Origin: JACORV01 sp041484135
Lineage (GTDB): Bacteria; Gemmatimonadota; Gemmatimonadetes; Gemmatimonadales; JACORV01
Assembly (NCBI GenBank): GCA_041484135.1
Contig: JBGPHD010000080.1
Location: 1 to 13,091 of the forward strand
DNA: 13,091 bases
Direction of reading: 5' to 3'
Positions within the stretch are counted from its first letter, which is position 1, and each line of letters starts with the position of its first letter. This document shows positions 1-7,295 of the stretch, one piece after another. A program made the translations under genes and the position numbers. Under the pieces are notes generated by a model. The model saw only the letters and a program-made list of their open reading frames with translations, was not told where the DNA came from and searched no databases.

Positions 1-1158
1 CGCGCCCGTCATCGTGCGCCAGAGCCGTGCCGACCCGCCGCCCGAGAGGTCGAGGACATTCTGCCGCCCGGCGATGTCGGCGAAGCCGAGGAACGGGTGG
101 GGCTGCGGGTTGAGCTGGCTGAAGGTGTGGACCTTACCGCCCAAGGTATCGTCGCCGCTGGCGAAGTCGACGCTGCCGTAGATCCTGAGGCGGCCCGGCG
201 CGTGCGCGAAGGTGTAGCCCAGCACGGCCGTGCCCATGAGCGCGCTGATGCTGCTGTCGCCCACGGAGCCGAGCTGCACCGCGGCCTCCACTTCGCAATC
301 GAGCGCGCCGGCCCCGCGGATCGGTCCCCACACCCGCCCACCTAACGTCTGCCGGTTCTCTCGGCCGCTCGTGCCGTTCCAGGTGGCCGCCCCGCGGCGC
401 TGGCCCAGCCAGTACAGGTCCACGCCGAGGTTCCTCGACGCCGGACGCTTGGTCGCGTACAGACCGTAGAGCGCCACCGACGAGTCGCGCCGGTCGATGC
501 CGTAGTAGTTGACCAGGATGGGACGGGACCAGAAGGCCGTGACATTGCTCGAGGTCGTGCTGTAGATCGCGGAGACGCCGTCGAAGTTGCGCTTGGTGTT
601 CGCCCAGTCGAGCGAGCTCACCAGCCGCTCCCGGCCGAAAGCCAGCTCCATGCGGCCGCCCCGGAGGGCCAACGCCCCGTGCGAGACATGCGTCAGGCGC
701 AGCTCGGCGTAGGCCTGCTCGAAGTCGAGCTCGTCATGGAAGGGCCGCAGCGCGTTGGCTGGGCAGTTGCCGCTCGGACACCCCAGGGTCCGGTTCGAGA
801 GCAGCGAGCTCTTGGCCTGGGCAAAGACCCGGAAGTGGCCGCCCAGGTGCAGGTCCGCGGAGGCCTGGATGCGGGTGAGGAGGAAGGCGTCGTCCGGGTC
901 CACCGCGGGGTTGGTGGTGCCGGGGGCGCCGAAGTTGAAGCTGCTCCAGGTCTCAGCCCGCTCGCGGATCTGGCCGCCGAAGCCGACCCAGACGGAGCTG
1001 CCCGACCCGAGGTCCACATGCCGCATACGCGCATAACGGTCCGGCGCGGCGGGGGCCGCGGGCGCCTGGGCGCCCAGGTGGGAGGTGGCCAGGAACATGA
1101 TGGCGGCGACCTGGCCAAGGATGCGTCGGACTGCGCGGACAACGCGGTTGGTTTCCAT
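1..1158 (-). CDS. Alginate-export-family outer-membrane porin (5' part, 3' end beyond window)
   Basis: The frame is open from an ATG at 1158 to the window edge, giving 386 residues without a stop, so the C-terminus is missing. Residues 1-30 look like a Sec signal peptide: arginines at 5, 8, 11 and 12, a hydrophobic stretch at 18-28, and a likely cleavage near LGA-QA. The rest has the alternating pattern of a beta-barrel. Segments recall the AlgE/alginate_exp family: RGGRMELAFGRERLV at 166-180, LDWANTKRNFDGV at 183-195, and FLGFADIAGRQN near 356-367. AlgE lets anionic polysaccharide cross the outer membrane; here the substrate is unknown. An upstream in-frame TGA excludes a longer start, and GAGG at 1165-1168 sits six bases ahead. 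Cysteines 127 and 132 could form a loop disulfide. The gene is 135 bases from the preceding one and may have its own promoter. Family call is good; substrate is inference. Confidence 0.8.
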   Translation of the reverse strand, partial: METNRVVRAVRRILGQVAAIMFLATSHLGAQAPAAPAAPDRYARMRHVDLGSGSSVWVGFGGQIRERAETWSSFNFGAPGTTNPAVDPDDAFLLTRIQASADLHLGGHFRVFAQAKSSLLSNRTLGCPSGNCPANALRPFHDELDFEQAYAELRLTHVSHGALALRGGRMELAFGRERLVSSLDWANTKRNFDGVSAIYSTTSSNVTAFWSRPILVNYYGIDRRDSSVALYGLYATKRPASRNLGVDLYWLGQRRGAATWNGTSGRENRQTLGGRVWGPIRGAGALDCEVEAAVQLGSVGDSSISALMGTAVLGYTFAHAPGRLRIYGSVDFASGDDTLGGKVHTFSQLNPQPHPFLGFADIAGRQNVLDLSGGGSARLWRTMTGA

Positions 1159-1293
1159 ACGGGACCTCGATCATGGTGGTGATCGTGAGCGCGCAGCAGG
1201 ATGGCAGGCTCGCGGCGCGCGGCTAGGTCATGGAGCCGGGACCGTTGCCGCCGCGGGAGGTCGAGAGGCGTCGCGGCGAGGTCGCGAAGCTGA
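1159..1293. other. Intergenic gap before the porin
   Basis: This 135-base stretch separates the last small membrane protein gene from the porin. Apart from the porin's Shine-Dalgarno (GAGG, 1165-1168) I see no convincing promoter, terminator or small gene. It is the longest gap downstream of 11514, so a separate promoter or an mRNA processing point could lie here. Confidence 0.5.
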
Positions 1294-1587
1294 TCACGGT
1301 TCTCGTTGGGCTAGCGCGTACAGTGCGGCGAGGGCGACGCCCATGCCATAGCCAAGGACGAAGGCGTACACGAAGCCGACCAGGCTGCCAAGGAAGGTCA
1401 CCCGATAGCCCGGGAAGAAGCTGCTGAGCAGCGCCAGATGCTGGCCGACGTTCTGGCCGCCCTTGATGACGAGCCAGTTGGTGGCGACGAAGAGGCCGAC
1501 GCCGAAGAGGAGGCCGAGCGAGATCCCGAGGAACCGGGAGTTCAGCCGGCGGATCGTCGAGGTGAGATCGGGTTCGTGCGGACTCAT
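1294..1587 (-). CDS. Small two-helix membrane protein, paralogue of its upstream neighbour
   Basis: The protein has 97 residues and two predicted membrane helices, about 19-41 and 65-93. Between them lies a short segment with FFPGYRVTFLGSLVGF (57-72). That segment matches FFGYTVTWPGAFIG in the upstream gene, and GLLFGVGLFVATNWLVIKGG matches GLVGMVVFLATVVMLLRGG there, so the two are tandem paralogues. The pattern of a G/P-Y-x-x-T-x-x-G-S turn before a glycine-rich helix recalls small proteins often auto-labelled 'bacteriophage holin', but nothing here is phage-like. The frame runs further upstream to 1743, but only the stretch from the ATG at 1587 looks protein-like; this start leaves 20 bases after the preceding stop. 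Function unknown; membrane location in a polysaccharide operon suggests a role at the inner membrane. Confidence 0.75.
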   Translation of the reverse strand: MSPHEPDLTSTIRRLNSRFLGISLGLLFGVGLFVATNWLVIKGGQNVGQHLALLSSFFPGYRVTFLGSLVGFVYAFVLGYGMGVALAALYALAQREP

Positions 1588-1607
1588 GGTCGTGGCGCTC
1601 TCGTCGG

Positions 1608-1979
1608 TCAGATGTGGTCGATGAAGTCGCGGCTCGCCGAGAGCTCTTCGCGCGTGCGCGCGATGAAGAGCCAGACGGCGATCACCAGGTTGCGGCAGAA
1701 GGCGAAGAACCACCCGAACACGAACCCGACCAGGCAGCCCCACAGGAGGCCGATGAAGGCGCCAGGCCAGGTCACGGTGTACCCGAAGAAGTACTCGCCG
1801 AGCAACGAGAGGGGAAACCCGGGGCCCCCGCGCAGGAGCATCACCACGGTAGCCAGAAAGACGACCATACCGACCAGGCCCCCGAACGCCACACCCATGG
1901 CCCGCTTGTGGATGGGCGCGAAGACCAGCAGCAGTTTCTCCGGCACCTCGTCAGCGGGTGGTTCTGGTGGCGTGGTCAT
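1608..1979 (-). CDS. Small two-helix membrane protein (holin-like fold pattern)
   Basis: The protein has 123 residues: a Pro-rich polar N-terminus (1-25), one membrane helix at about 29-49, a turn with GEYFFGYTVTWPGAF (61-75), and a second long helix at about 74-105, followed by a charged tail ending in RDFIDHI. It is the larger of two tandem paralogues. The ATG at 1979 overlaps the stop of the methyltransferase gene (ATGA), and GGAGG at 1987-1991 is seven bases upstream, so the start is secure. I do not know the function. Proteins of this pattern are sometimes called holins automatically; the context here argues for a glycan or envelope role instead. Confidence 0.78.
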   Translation of the reverse strand: MTTPPEPPADEVPEKLLLVFAPIHKRAMGVAFGGLVGMVVFLATVVMLLRGGPGFPLSLLGEYFFGYTVTWPGAFIGLLWGCLVGFVFGWFFAFCRNLVIAVWLFIARTREELSASRDFIDHI

Positions 1980-2989
1980 GACGGCACCTCCCCTCGGACT
2001 TCCAGTAGATGCGCGATCCAGGCGAGCGCGGCCCGCGCGACGGGCAGGCGCCGCAGTCCCTCGTACGTCGCCGCCGCCGCGCGGGCCGCCGGGCCGAGTG
2101 GCTTGCGCTCGGATGGCAGCAGGGTCGCCGCGCGCACGCCGACCTTGGTGAAGCCCGCCCCGGCAACGTGGCCCCGCACTTCTCGCGGCGATAGCGGCCG
2201 GTGATGAAGATAGCGGTGCCCGCTCCAGCGCCGCACATATCCGTCCGCCCAACGCCGTGGTACGAAGCCCACCCCCCAGACCCCGACGTGTGGCTCGGGA
2301 AGGAGCGTATACCGATTGGTGGTGCGCAGCAGCAGCGTGCCTCCCCGCGCCAGCACGCGCCGCCCTTCGGCCACCGCCGCGGCGGGGTCGGTGCAGTGCT
2401 CGAGCGTGCCGAGCGAGAGCACCCGCGCGAAGCTCCCGGGCGGGAAGGGCAGCGCCTCGGCACACGCGGAGACCAACGCGCGTCCCGGGCCGGAGACCCC
2501 GGGCCGCTTCCGCGCGACCACGAGCCAGCGCAGCGCGATGTCCACGCCCACCACCGGGATCGTGGGCGGGACGCTCGCCATGAGATCCGCCGTGCCGCAG
2601 CCCAGATCGAGCCAGGGGCCTTCCGGTGCGCGCCGTTCTTCGCGGTCCCGCTCCTCCAGCCACTCGTGGGAGCGTTCCGCCGCGCCCAGGACGTGCCGGA
2701 TGAAGCGCTCCGCCTGCGGGCTCGGGGTGGTCGGGGTCATGGCCCAGTAGGCGCGCGTGGCGTCTTCGAACCCCATGCCCGTCGTGGCGACCTCGAGGCG
2801 ACGCGCCTTCTCGCGGTCATCCTCGAGCCCGATCCAGGGATCCGGCGCCACCCGGAAGTCCGGGATCCCGGCGACGATGGGGTAGCTGGCCGGGCACCGC
2901 GCGCAACGGTACCCGCCGGGCGACTCGTCCACGGCGCCGTGGCAGCGCGGACAGACGAAGGCGACCCGCGGCGGGCTCGCGACGATCAC
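1976..2989 (-). CDS. SAM-dependent methyltransferase with N-terminal Trm112-like zinc ribbon
   Basis: The protein has 337 residues. Residues 13-44 hold a four-cysteine ribbon (C13, C16, C29, C32) followed by YPIVAGIPDF, the pattern of Trm112/UPF0434-type domains fused to methyltransferases. The class I Rossmann domain starts at WLDLGCGTADL (126-136), with the acidic residue that binds the SAM ribose probably D150 (VVGVD) and a post-motif LSLGTLEHCTDP at 191-202. After strand 4 comes LARGGTLLLRTTN and then an arginine-rich C-terminal half. In this context it probably methylates a sugar or lipid-linked glycan, but the substrate cannot be read from sequence. The start is a GTG at 2989 overlapping the preceding stop (GTGA), with GGAGG at 2996-3000 six bases upstream. 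The frame runs further upstream, but that part overlaps the glycosyltransferase and is a shadow. Confidence 0.87.
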   Translation of the reverse strand: MIVASPPRVAFVCPRCHGAVDESPGGYRCARCPASYPIVAGIPDFRVAPDPWIGLEDDREKARRLEVATTGMGFEDATRAYWAMTPTTPSPQAERFIRHVLGAAERSHEWLEERDREERRAPEGPWLDLGCGTADLMASVPPTIPVVGVDIALRWLVVARKRPGVSGPGRALVSACAEALPFPPGSFARVLSLGTLEHCTDPAAAVAEGRRVLARGGTLLLRTTNRYTLLPEPHVGVWGVGFVPRRWADGYVRRWSGHRYLHHRPLSPREVRGHVAGAGFTKVGVRAATLLPSERKPLGPAARAAAATYEGLRRLPVARAALAWIAHLLEVRGEVPS

Positions 2990-4119
2990 GAGGACCCTCC
3001 CCGCCGGTCGTCGGCGCTCCAGACGCTCGAGGTGGGGCGAACCGGGGGCGGTGGCCACGTCTTGATGCCCATCTGCGCGTGGGCGGCGACCTCGGCCGGG
3101 GGGATCGGCTCCCCGAACAGCGCGTGGACGAGCCACCCGGTCACGACCGAAAAGACGTTGCTCACGTAGTACAGGAGATGCAGCGGCAGCGCGGCAATGG
3201 CGAACCCGATGCCCCGCGCCCGGCGCAGGAAACGATAGAATCCGTAGTTCACGATCATCACCGACAGCACGGCGGCGACGGGGAACGCCAGGAGCCACGG
3301 CTGCCGCCACAGCGCCGCCGCGAGGGTTGCCGGCATCGCGAGTCCGACCATCGCCGTGCAGAACTTCTCGACCGTCCGCACGTTGAGCGCGCCCCCGCCC
3401 TCGCTCGGCCCTTCCTGGACCAGCAGCCACATCCACGGCACACCGCGGTGCTTGAAGTCGGTCTCCACGGTGTTGCGGAACGTCCAGCGCTTGAGGTGAG
3501 TGCCCTGGATGTCGGGATCGAGCACGATCGGGTGTCCCGCGCGCCGCAGCCTGCGGCCGAGCTCGATGTCCTCGACCTGGGGACGCGCGTAGTGCCACTC
3601 GTCGAACATCCCGACCTCGGCGAAGGCCGCGCGGCGGATGGCGCCCAGGCCGGCCCAGAAGGTCTCCGCGGGGCCGCGATTGCGCTGGTGCACATAGTGG
3701 TGCAGCAGATTGCGGTACTGGGAGACCAGGCCCGGCCCGGGGGGATCAGCGTCGTACGAGCCGAACGCGGCGTCGGTGTGGCGGTCGGCCGCGAAGAGCC
3801 GCGCGATGCGGCGGAGCGCGTCGGGGTGCACGACCACGTCCGCGTCCACGAACACGATCACCTCGCCCCGGCACGCCTCGAAGCCGCGGTTCCGCGCGAA
3901 GGCGGGGCCGTGCGGCTTGCCGGCGAGACGCACGACCGTGTCGGCGTAGGGCGCGGCCACCACGGCCGTCTCGTCGGTGCTGGCGTCATCCACCACGATC
4001 AGCTCCCAGGTCTCCCGGGGGAGGTCGCTCGCCACGAGAGCGCCTAACGTCCGCGGGAGGAGCCGCGCCGCCTGGTGCGCCGGCATGATCACCGAGAGGT
4101 ACCGCACGTCGCCGGTCAC
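2986..4119 (-). CDS. Family 2 glycosyltransferase with C-terminal membrane segments
   Basis: The protein has 377 residues with a canonical GT-A fold: LSVIMPAHQAARLL at 8-21, VVDDASTDE at 42-50, the metal and nucleotide-sugar binding DAD at 92-94 (FVDADVVVHPDAL), and the acceptor-side ED at 183-184 (QVEDIELGRRL). Hydrophobic stretches at about 256-271, 276-297 and 303-335 form membrane anchors, so it acts on the cytoplasmic face of the inner membrane. It is the only GT2 of the cluster with an intact DxD. A GTG at 4119 overlaps the deacetylase stop (GTGA), and the protein begins only a few residues before the first strand, which supports this start over the longer frame to 4209. It carries one of only two TTA leucine codons I found in the cluster (4045-4047). 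The sugar is unknown. Confidence 0.9.
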   Translation of the reverse strand: MTGDVRYLSVIMPAHQAARLLPRTLGALVASDLPRETWELIVVDDASTDETAVVAAPYADTVVRLAGKPHGPAFARNRGFEACRGEVIVFVDADVVVHPDALRRIARLFAADRHTDAAFGSYDADPPGPGLVSQYRNLLHHYVHQRNRGPAETFWAGLGAIRRAAFAEVGMFDEWHYARPQVEDIELGRRLRRAGHPIVLDPDIQGTHLKRWTFRNTVETDFKHRGVPWMWLLVQEGPSEGGGALNVRTVEKFCTAMVGLAMPATLAAALWRQPWLLAFPVAAVLSVMIVNYGFYRFLRRARGIGFAIAALPLHLLYYVSNVFSVVTGWLVHALFGEPIPPAEVAAHAQMGIKTWPPPPVRPTSSVWSADDRRGGSS

Positions 4120-4865
4120 GGCCTGGCCCCCAGCGCGGTGAGCGTGCGGCGCACCTGCCGCCCGCGGGCGCGGAGCCAGAGGTGTCGCCGGAAGGCCGGG
4201 GTGCCCCATCGCTCGAGCATCCCGGGCTCACGCCAGTAGTACGCGTCCAGCCGAGGCAGCGCGTGCGGCGCGTCCCGCGGTTCCAGGGCCCGCAGCTCGG
4301 TGGTGCAGGCGACCCGGTAGGTCGCGGCCACCGCGGTCGTGACGCGCGCGTCGGTAAGGCCGTACGGATACGCGAACGCGCCCGGCCGGCGCCCGGTCTC
4401 AGCCTCGATACGGGTCGCGCAGCCGGCGAGTTCGTCCTCGAGCGCCGCGGCGTCCACGGCGCGCAGGTCGGGATGGGTGCGGCTGTGCCCGCCCACCGAG
4501 ACCCCTTCTTCCGTCAGGCGGCCCAGCGCGTCCCAGTCGAGGAGTGGCAGCGTCGGGATCCCCGGCTCCTCGCGGCCCCCCCAGGCATTGGTCGCGCCGG
4601 CCCGGTCGCTCACCGCGAAGACCGTCACCGGCAGCCCGTGCTCGCGCAGGGGCGGCCAGGCCAGGGTTGCGAAGTTGGCGAACGCGTCGTCGAAGGTGAC
4701 CGCCACGGCGTCCACGTCCGACGGGAGCTGCACCAGCTCCTCCAGGCCCACCACCCGCACCGCGCCGCCCGCGAGCCAGCGGGCGTGCTCGCGCCAGCGC
4801 TCCGGTGCCACGGAGATCACCGACCCCGACGGGTCGATGGAGTGATAGGTGAGGATCGCCTTCAC
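4116..4865 (-). CDS. Polysaccharide deacetylase, NodB (CE4) family
   Basis: The protein has 249 residues and all main CE4 motifs: TFDD at 57-60 (catalytic base and metal aspartates), HSRTHP at 127-132 (metal histidines), and RPGAFAYPYG at 160-169. These enzymes remove N- or O-acetyl groups from polysaccharide, using a divalent metal. No signal peptide is visible, so it may act in the cytoplasm on lipid-linked glycan or be exported otherwise. The N-terminus, MKAILTYHSI, is typical of the first barrel strand and supports the GTG at 4865, which overlaps the preceding stop by four bases (GTGA). The longer frame to 5702 is a Pro/Arg/Ala-rich shadow. It lacks the C-terminal DUF3473-type extension I would expect of the deacetylases in classic XrtA loci. 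Confidence 0.9.
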   Translation of the reverse strand: MKAILTYHSIDPSGSVISVAPERWREHARWLAGGAVRVVGLEELVQLPSDVDAVAVTFDDAFANFATLAWPPLREHGLPVTVFAVSDRAGATNAWGGREEPGIPTLPLLDWDALGRLTEEGVSVGGHSRTHPDLRAVDAAALEDELAGCATRIEAETGRRPGAFAYPYGLTDARVTTAVAATYRVACTTELRALEPRDAPHALPRLDAYYWREPGMLERWGTPAFRRHLWLRARGRQVRRTLTALGARP

Positions 4866-6118
4866 GCCGCGGCCCCCGCCCGGAGCGCCTCGGCCACGCG
4901 GCCGGCGCCCTTCCGCTCCGCCGCGCGCCGCACGACGTCCAGGTACCGCGGCACCACCGCGTCCTCCGTCCAGTGCTCCATGAACCCCGCATAGGCGTTC
5001 CGGGCCAGCCGCTCGCGGTGCGCCGGATCGGAGGCAATGCGGCGCAGCGCGGCCAGCAGCTCCGCGCGGTCCGCGTAGAGCTCGCCGCCCCCGCACGGTT
5101 CGACGATCTCCGGGAACGGCCCGATGCGCCGCGCGATCACCGGCGTCCCCTGCCGGAACGCCTCGATGATCACGTGGCCGAAGGTCTCGAACCCCACCGA
5201 CGGCACCAGCAGCGCGAGCGCGTGCCGGTAGTAGGCCGAGAGCTGCTCCGGCGGCACGTGGCCGAGGAACCGCACCGATGCAAGGCCGGCCGCCTGGGCG
5301 CGCAGCGCCTCCGCCTCCTCGCCGGTGCCCGCAACGAGCAGGTCGGTGGCGGGCTGGTCCGCGAACGCTGGGATCACGTCGTGCAGGCCCTTGAGCCGTT
5401 CGAGCCTGCCGACGAAGAGGAAGTACGGGCGCGCGTGCGGCCGCGCGGGGAGGTCTGTTCCGTCCGCCGCCGGGAGGAAGCCCGGCACCACCTCGAGGTC
5501 CCGCTGGAACCCGAATTCGCGGTGCTTGGCGCGGCTGAACTCGCTGAAGGCGATGAAGGCGTCCACGTGCTCGAGCTCGCGCTCGAGGAGCCCGGTGTAA
5601 CGCCAGAGCTGCGGCGGACGCCGGTCGTGGAGCACGCAGCGGAGGCACTGCCGCTCGGGGCACGCCTCGCGGCCGAGGCGCCAGAGCACGTGGGTCGGGC
5701 ACACCAGCCAGTGCTCGTGCGCCATGTACAGCTTGACCGCGTGGCCGTACCGCAGCACGCCGGGGCCGCCCACCAGCGAGACGTTATGGAAGTTGATGAC
5801 GTCGAAGGCGCCGCCGTCGAGCAGCGCGCGGAGACGCCGCCCGTTGGCGACCGGCCGGCCCGTCTGCTGCGTGAGGAGCGGGGACAGCGCGCCAAGTCCG
5901 CTCCGGAGGCGCACCACCTCCACGCCGTCCTCGTCCGCACCGTCGGCGCGCGGAGGGCCGGGGTTCAGGGCTTCGAAGGCGTCCACGTCGTGGACCACCG
6001 TGACCTGGTGGCCGCGCCGGACGAGGGCGCGCGCCAGCCGCTGCACGCCGATCCCGTCGCCGCCGAAGTTGTGCGGCGGGTAGAAGGTCGTGACCATGCA
6101 GAAGCGGAGGCCGCTCAC
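4862..6118 (-). CDS. GT4-type glycosyltransferase (GT-B fold)
   Basis: The protein has 418 residues. The N-terminal acceptor domain opens with CMVTTFYPPHNFGGDGIGVQ (7-26), the usual glycine-rich loop. The donor domain has FVGRLERLKGLHDVI at 235-249 and the EX7E motif E311-E319 (FETFGHVIIEA) typical of retaining GT4 enzymes. A four-cysteine cluster at C140, C153, C158 and C161, in the middle of the N-terminal domain, could bind a metal; I recall a similar cysteine pattern in other GT4 proteins of capsule loci. It adds a sugar to a lipid-linked intermediate at the cytoplasmic side; donor and acceptor are unknown. The GTG at 6118 overlaps the preceding stop (GTGA) and has a GAGG about nine bases upstream. 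Few charged residues in its tail suggest no membrane anchor. Confidence 0.9.
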   Translation of the reverse strand: MSGLRFCMVTTFYPPHNFGGDGIGVQRLARALVRRGHQVTVVHDVDAFEALNPGPPRADGADEDGVEVVRLRSGLGALSPLLTQQTGRPVANGRRLRALLDGGAFDVINFHNVSLVGGPGVLRYGHAVKLYMAHEHWLVCPTHVLWRLGREACPERQCLRCVLHDRRPPQLWRYTGLLERELEHVDAFIAFSEFSRAKHREFGFQRDLEVVPGFLPAADGTDLPARPHARPYFLFVGRLERLKGLHDVIPAFADQPATDLLVAGTGEEAEALRAQAAGLASVRFLGHVPPEQLSAYYRHALALLVPSVGFETFGHVIIEAFRQGTPVIARRIGPFPEIVEPCGGGELYADRAELLAALRRIASDPAHRERLARNAYAGFMEHWTEDAVVPRYLDVVRRAAERKGAGRVAEALRAGAAA

Positions 6119-7293
6119 GCCGCCGCCTCGCGGATGGCGTCAAGGGCGGCGTGCGCAGTGCGCTCCCAGGTGAGCGCGGCGGCCCGTTCGCGGGCCCGCG
6201 CGCCCATGGCCACGCGCGCCGGCTCGTCGGCGAGGAGGGTGCGCAGCGCCGCCGTGAGCGCGGCCTCGTCGCCGGGCGGCACGAAGAGGCCGCCTCCCTC
6301 GAGCAGTTCGGGGAGCGGGCTCGCCGTCGTCGCCACTACCGGCGCGCCGCAGGCCGCCGCCTCGACCGCCGGCAGACCGAACCCTTCGCACGCCGAGGGC
6401 AGCAGCAGCGCGAGCGCGCCCGAGTGCAGGTGCCGCAGCTCCTCGTCGCTCACGAAGCCCGTCCAGTGCACCAGCGCCTCGGTGCCCGCCGCGGCGATGG
6501 CCGCGCGGATGCGCGGCTGGTCGCCGTGGAACACGTCGCCACCGGTCGCGCCGACGAGGAGGAGGTGCGGCGCCGCGGCGCCGCAGCCGGCCGCGACCGC
6601 CGCGTGCGCGCGGACGATCACGTCCACGTGCTTGTGGGGGCTGAACCCGCCCACGTAGGTGAACCACCGCGCCCCCGCCGGCAGCCCGACCCGCGCGGCG
6701 GCCGCGAGGACCTCCTCCCGTCGCGCGCTCGGCCGGTAGGTCGGGGCGGGCGCTTCCACGGCGACCCTGATCCGCCCCGCCGGGACCTTGAGCACCTCCT
6801 GGATCTCGCGCGAGGCGAAGTCCGACACCGTCAGCACCAGGCGCGCCTGCGCCAGCGCGAGGGAGACCTTGGCGCGCCAGAAGAGCCGGGCCCGCCGTGA
6901 GGGCAGCGTGAGCTCGGGGTACCGGTCGGCGATGGCGTCGTGGATGCAGACCAGGGCCTTGAGCCCGGGCGGCAGCGGGAAGTAGGTGTACACCGACGGC
7001 GAGAAGAACACGTCGAGCGGCTCGCGCCACACCGCGCGCGTCAGGCGGAGCATGTCGAGGGGCGAGCGGCTGCCGTCCGCGGCGGCCGCCTCGGTCGGCG
7101 CGGCCGACTGGGCGACGAGGACCCGCCGCACGTTCGGCCCCTGGAGATCGAACCGTTCGGCGGCGAGGGGATCGAGGAAGCACACGAACTCGTCGTCGGG
7201 CGCGCGCGCCACCAGCGTCCGCAGCAGCTCGCGGGTGTAGCGCCCGTAGCCGCGGCCGTTGGCCCAGCAGCTCGCGTCGATGCCGATACGCAT
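6115..7293 (-). CDS. GT4-type glycosyltransferase (mannosyltransferase-like)
   Basis: The protein has 392 residues. It starts with MRIGIDASCWANGRGYGRYT (1-20), the signature opening of many GT4 enzymes of the mannosyltransferase/WbdB-like group. The donor domain has YVGGFSPHKHVDVIVRAH at 213-230 and an EX7E motif at E303-E311 (CEGFGLPAVEAAACG). PSACEGFG and the following PVVAT segment are well conserved in this family. The ATG at 7293 is two bases after the stop of the FAD oxidoreductase and begins exactly at the first beta strand. The longer frame to 8541 is a shadow of the oxidoreductase. It shares only the fold with the neighbouring GT4, so the two probably make different linkages. Confidence 0.9.
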   Translation of the reverse strand: MRIGIDASCWANGRGYGRYTRELLRTLVARAPDDEFVCFLDPLAAERFDLQGPNVRRVLVAQSAAPTEAAAADGSRSPLDMLRLTRAVWREPLDVFFSPSVYTYFPLPPGLKALVCIHDAIADRYPELTLPSRRARLFWRAKVSLALAQARLVLTVSDFASREIQEVLKVPAGRIRVAVEAPAPTYRPSARREEVLAAAARVGLPAGARWFTYVGGFSPHKHVDVIVRAHAAVAAGCGAAAPHLLLVGATGGDVFHGDQPRIRAAIAAAGTEALVHWTGFVSDEELRHLHSGALALLLPSACEGFGLPAVEAAACGAPVVATTASPLPELLEGGGLFVPPGDEAALTAALRTLLADEPARVAMGARARERAAALTWERTAHAALDAIREAAA

Positions 7294-7295
7294 CC

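Noticed and set aside
1294..1979. Prophage remnant suggested by holin-like proteins
   Set aside because: No endolysin, spanin, integrase or structural gene is nearby, and the genes are coupled to a methyltransferase in a glycan operon.
4973..6658. Plus-strand open frame of 561 codons and other long plus-strand frames (for example 2201-3169, 3079-4047, 8512-9816)
   Set aside because: They lie antisense to well-recognised genes, are rich in Arg/Ala/Pro/His with no domain motif, and are expected where GC-rich genes leave the opposite strand open.
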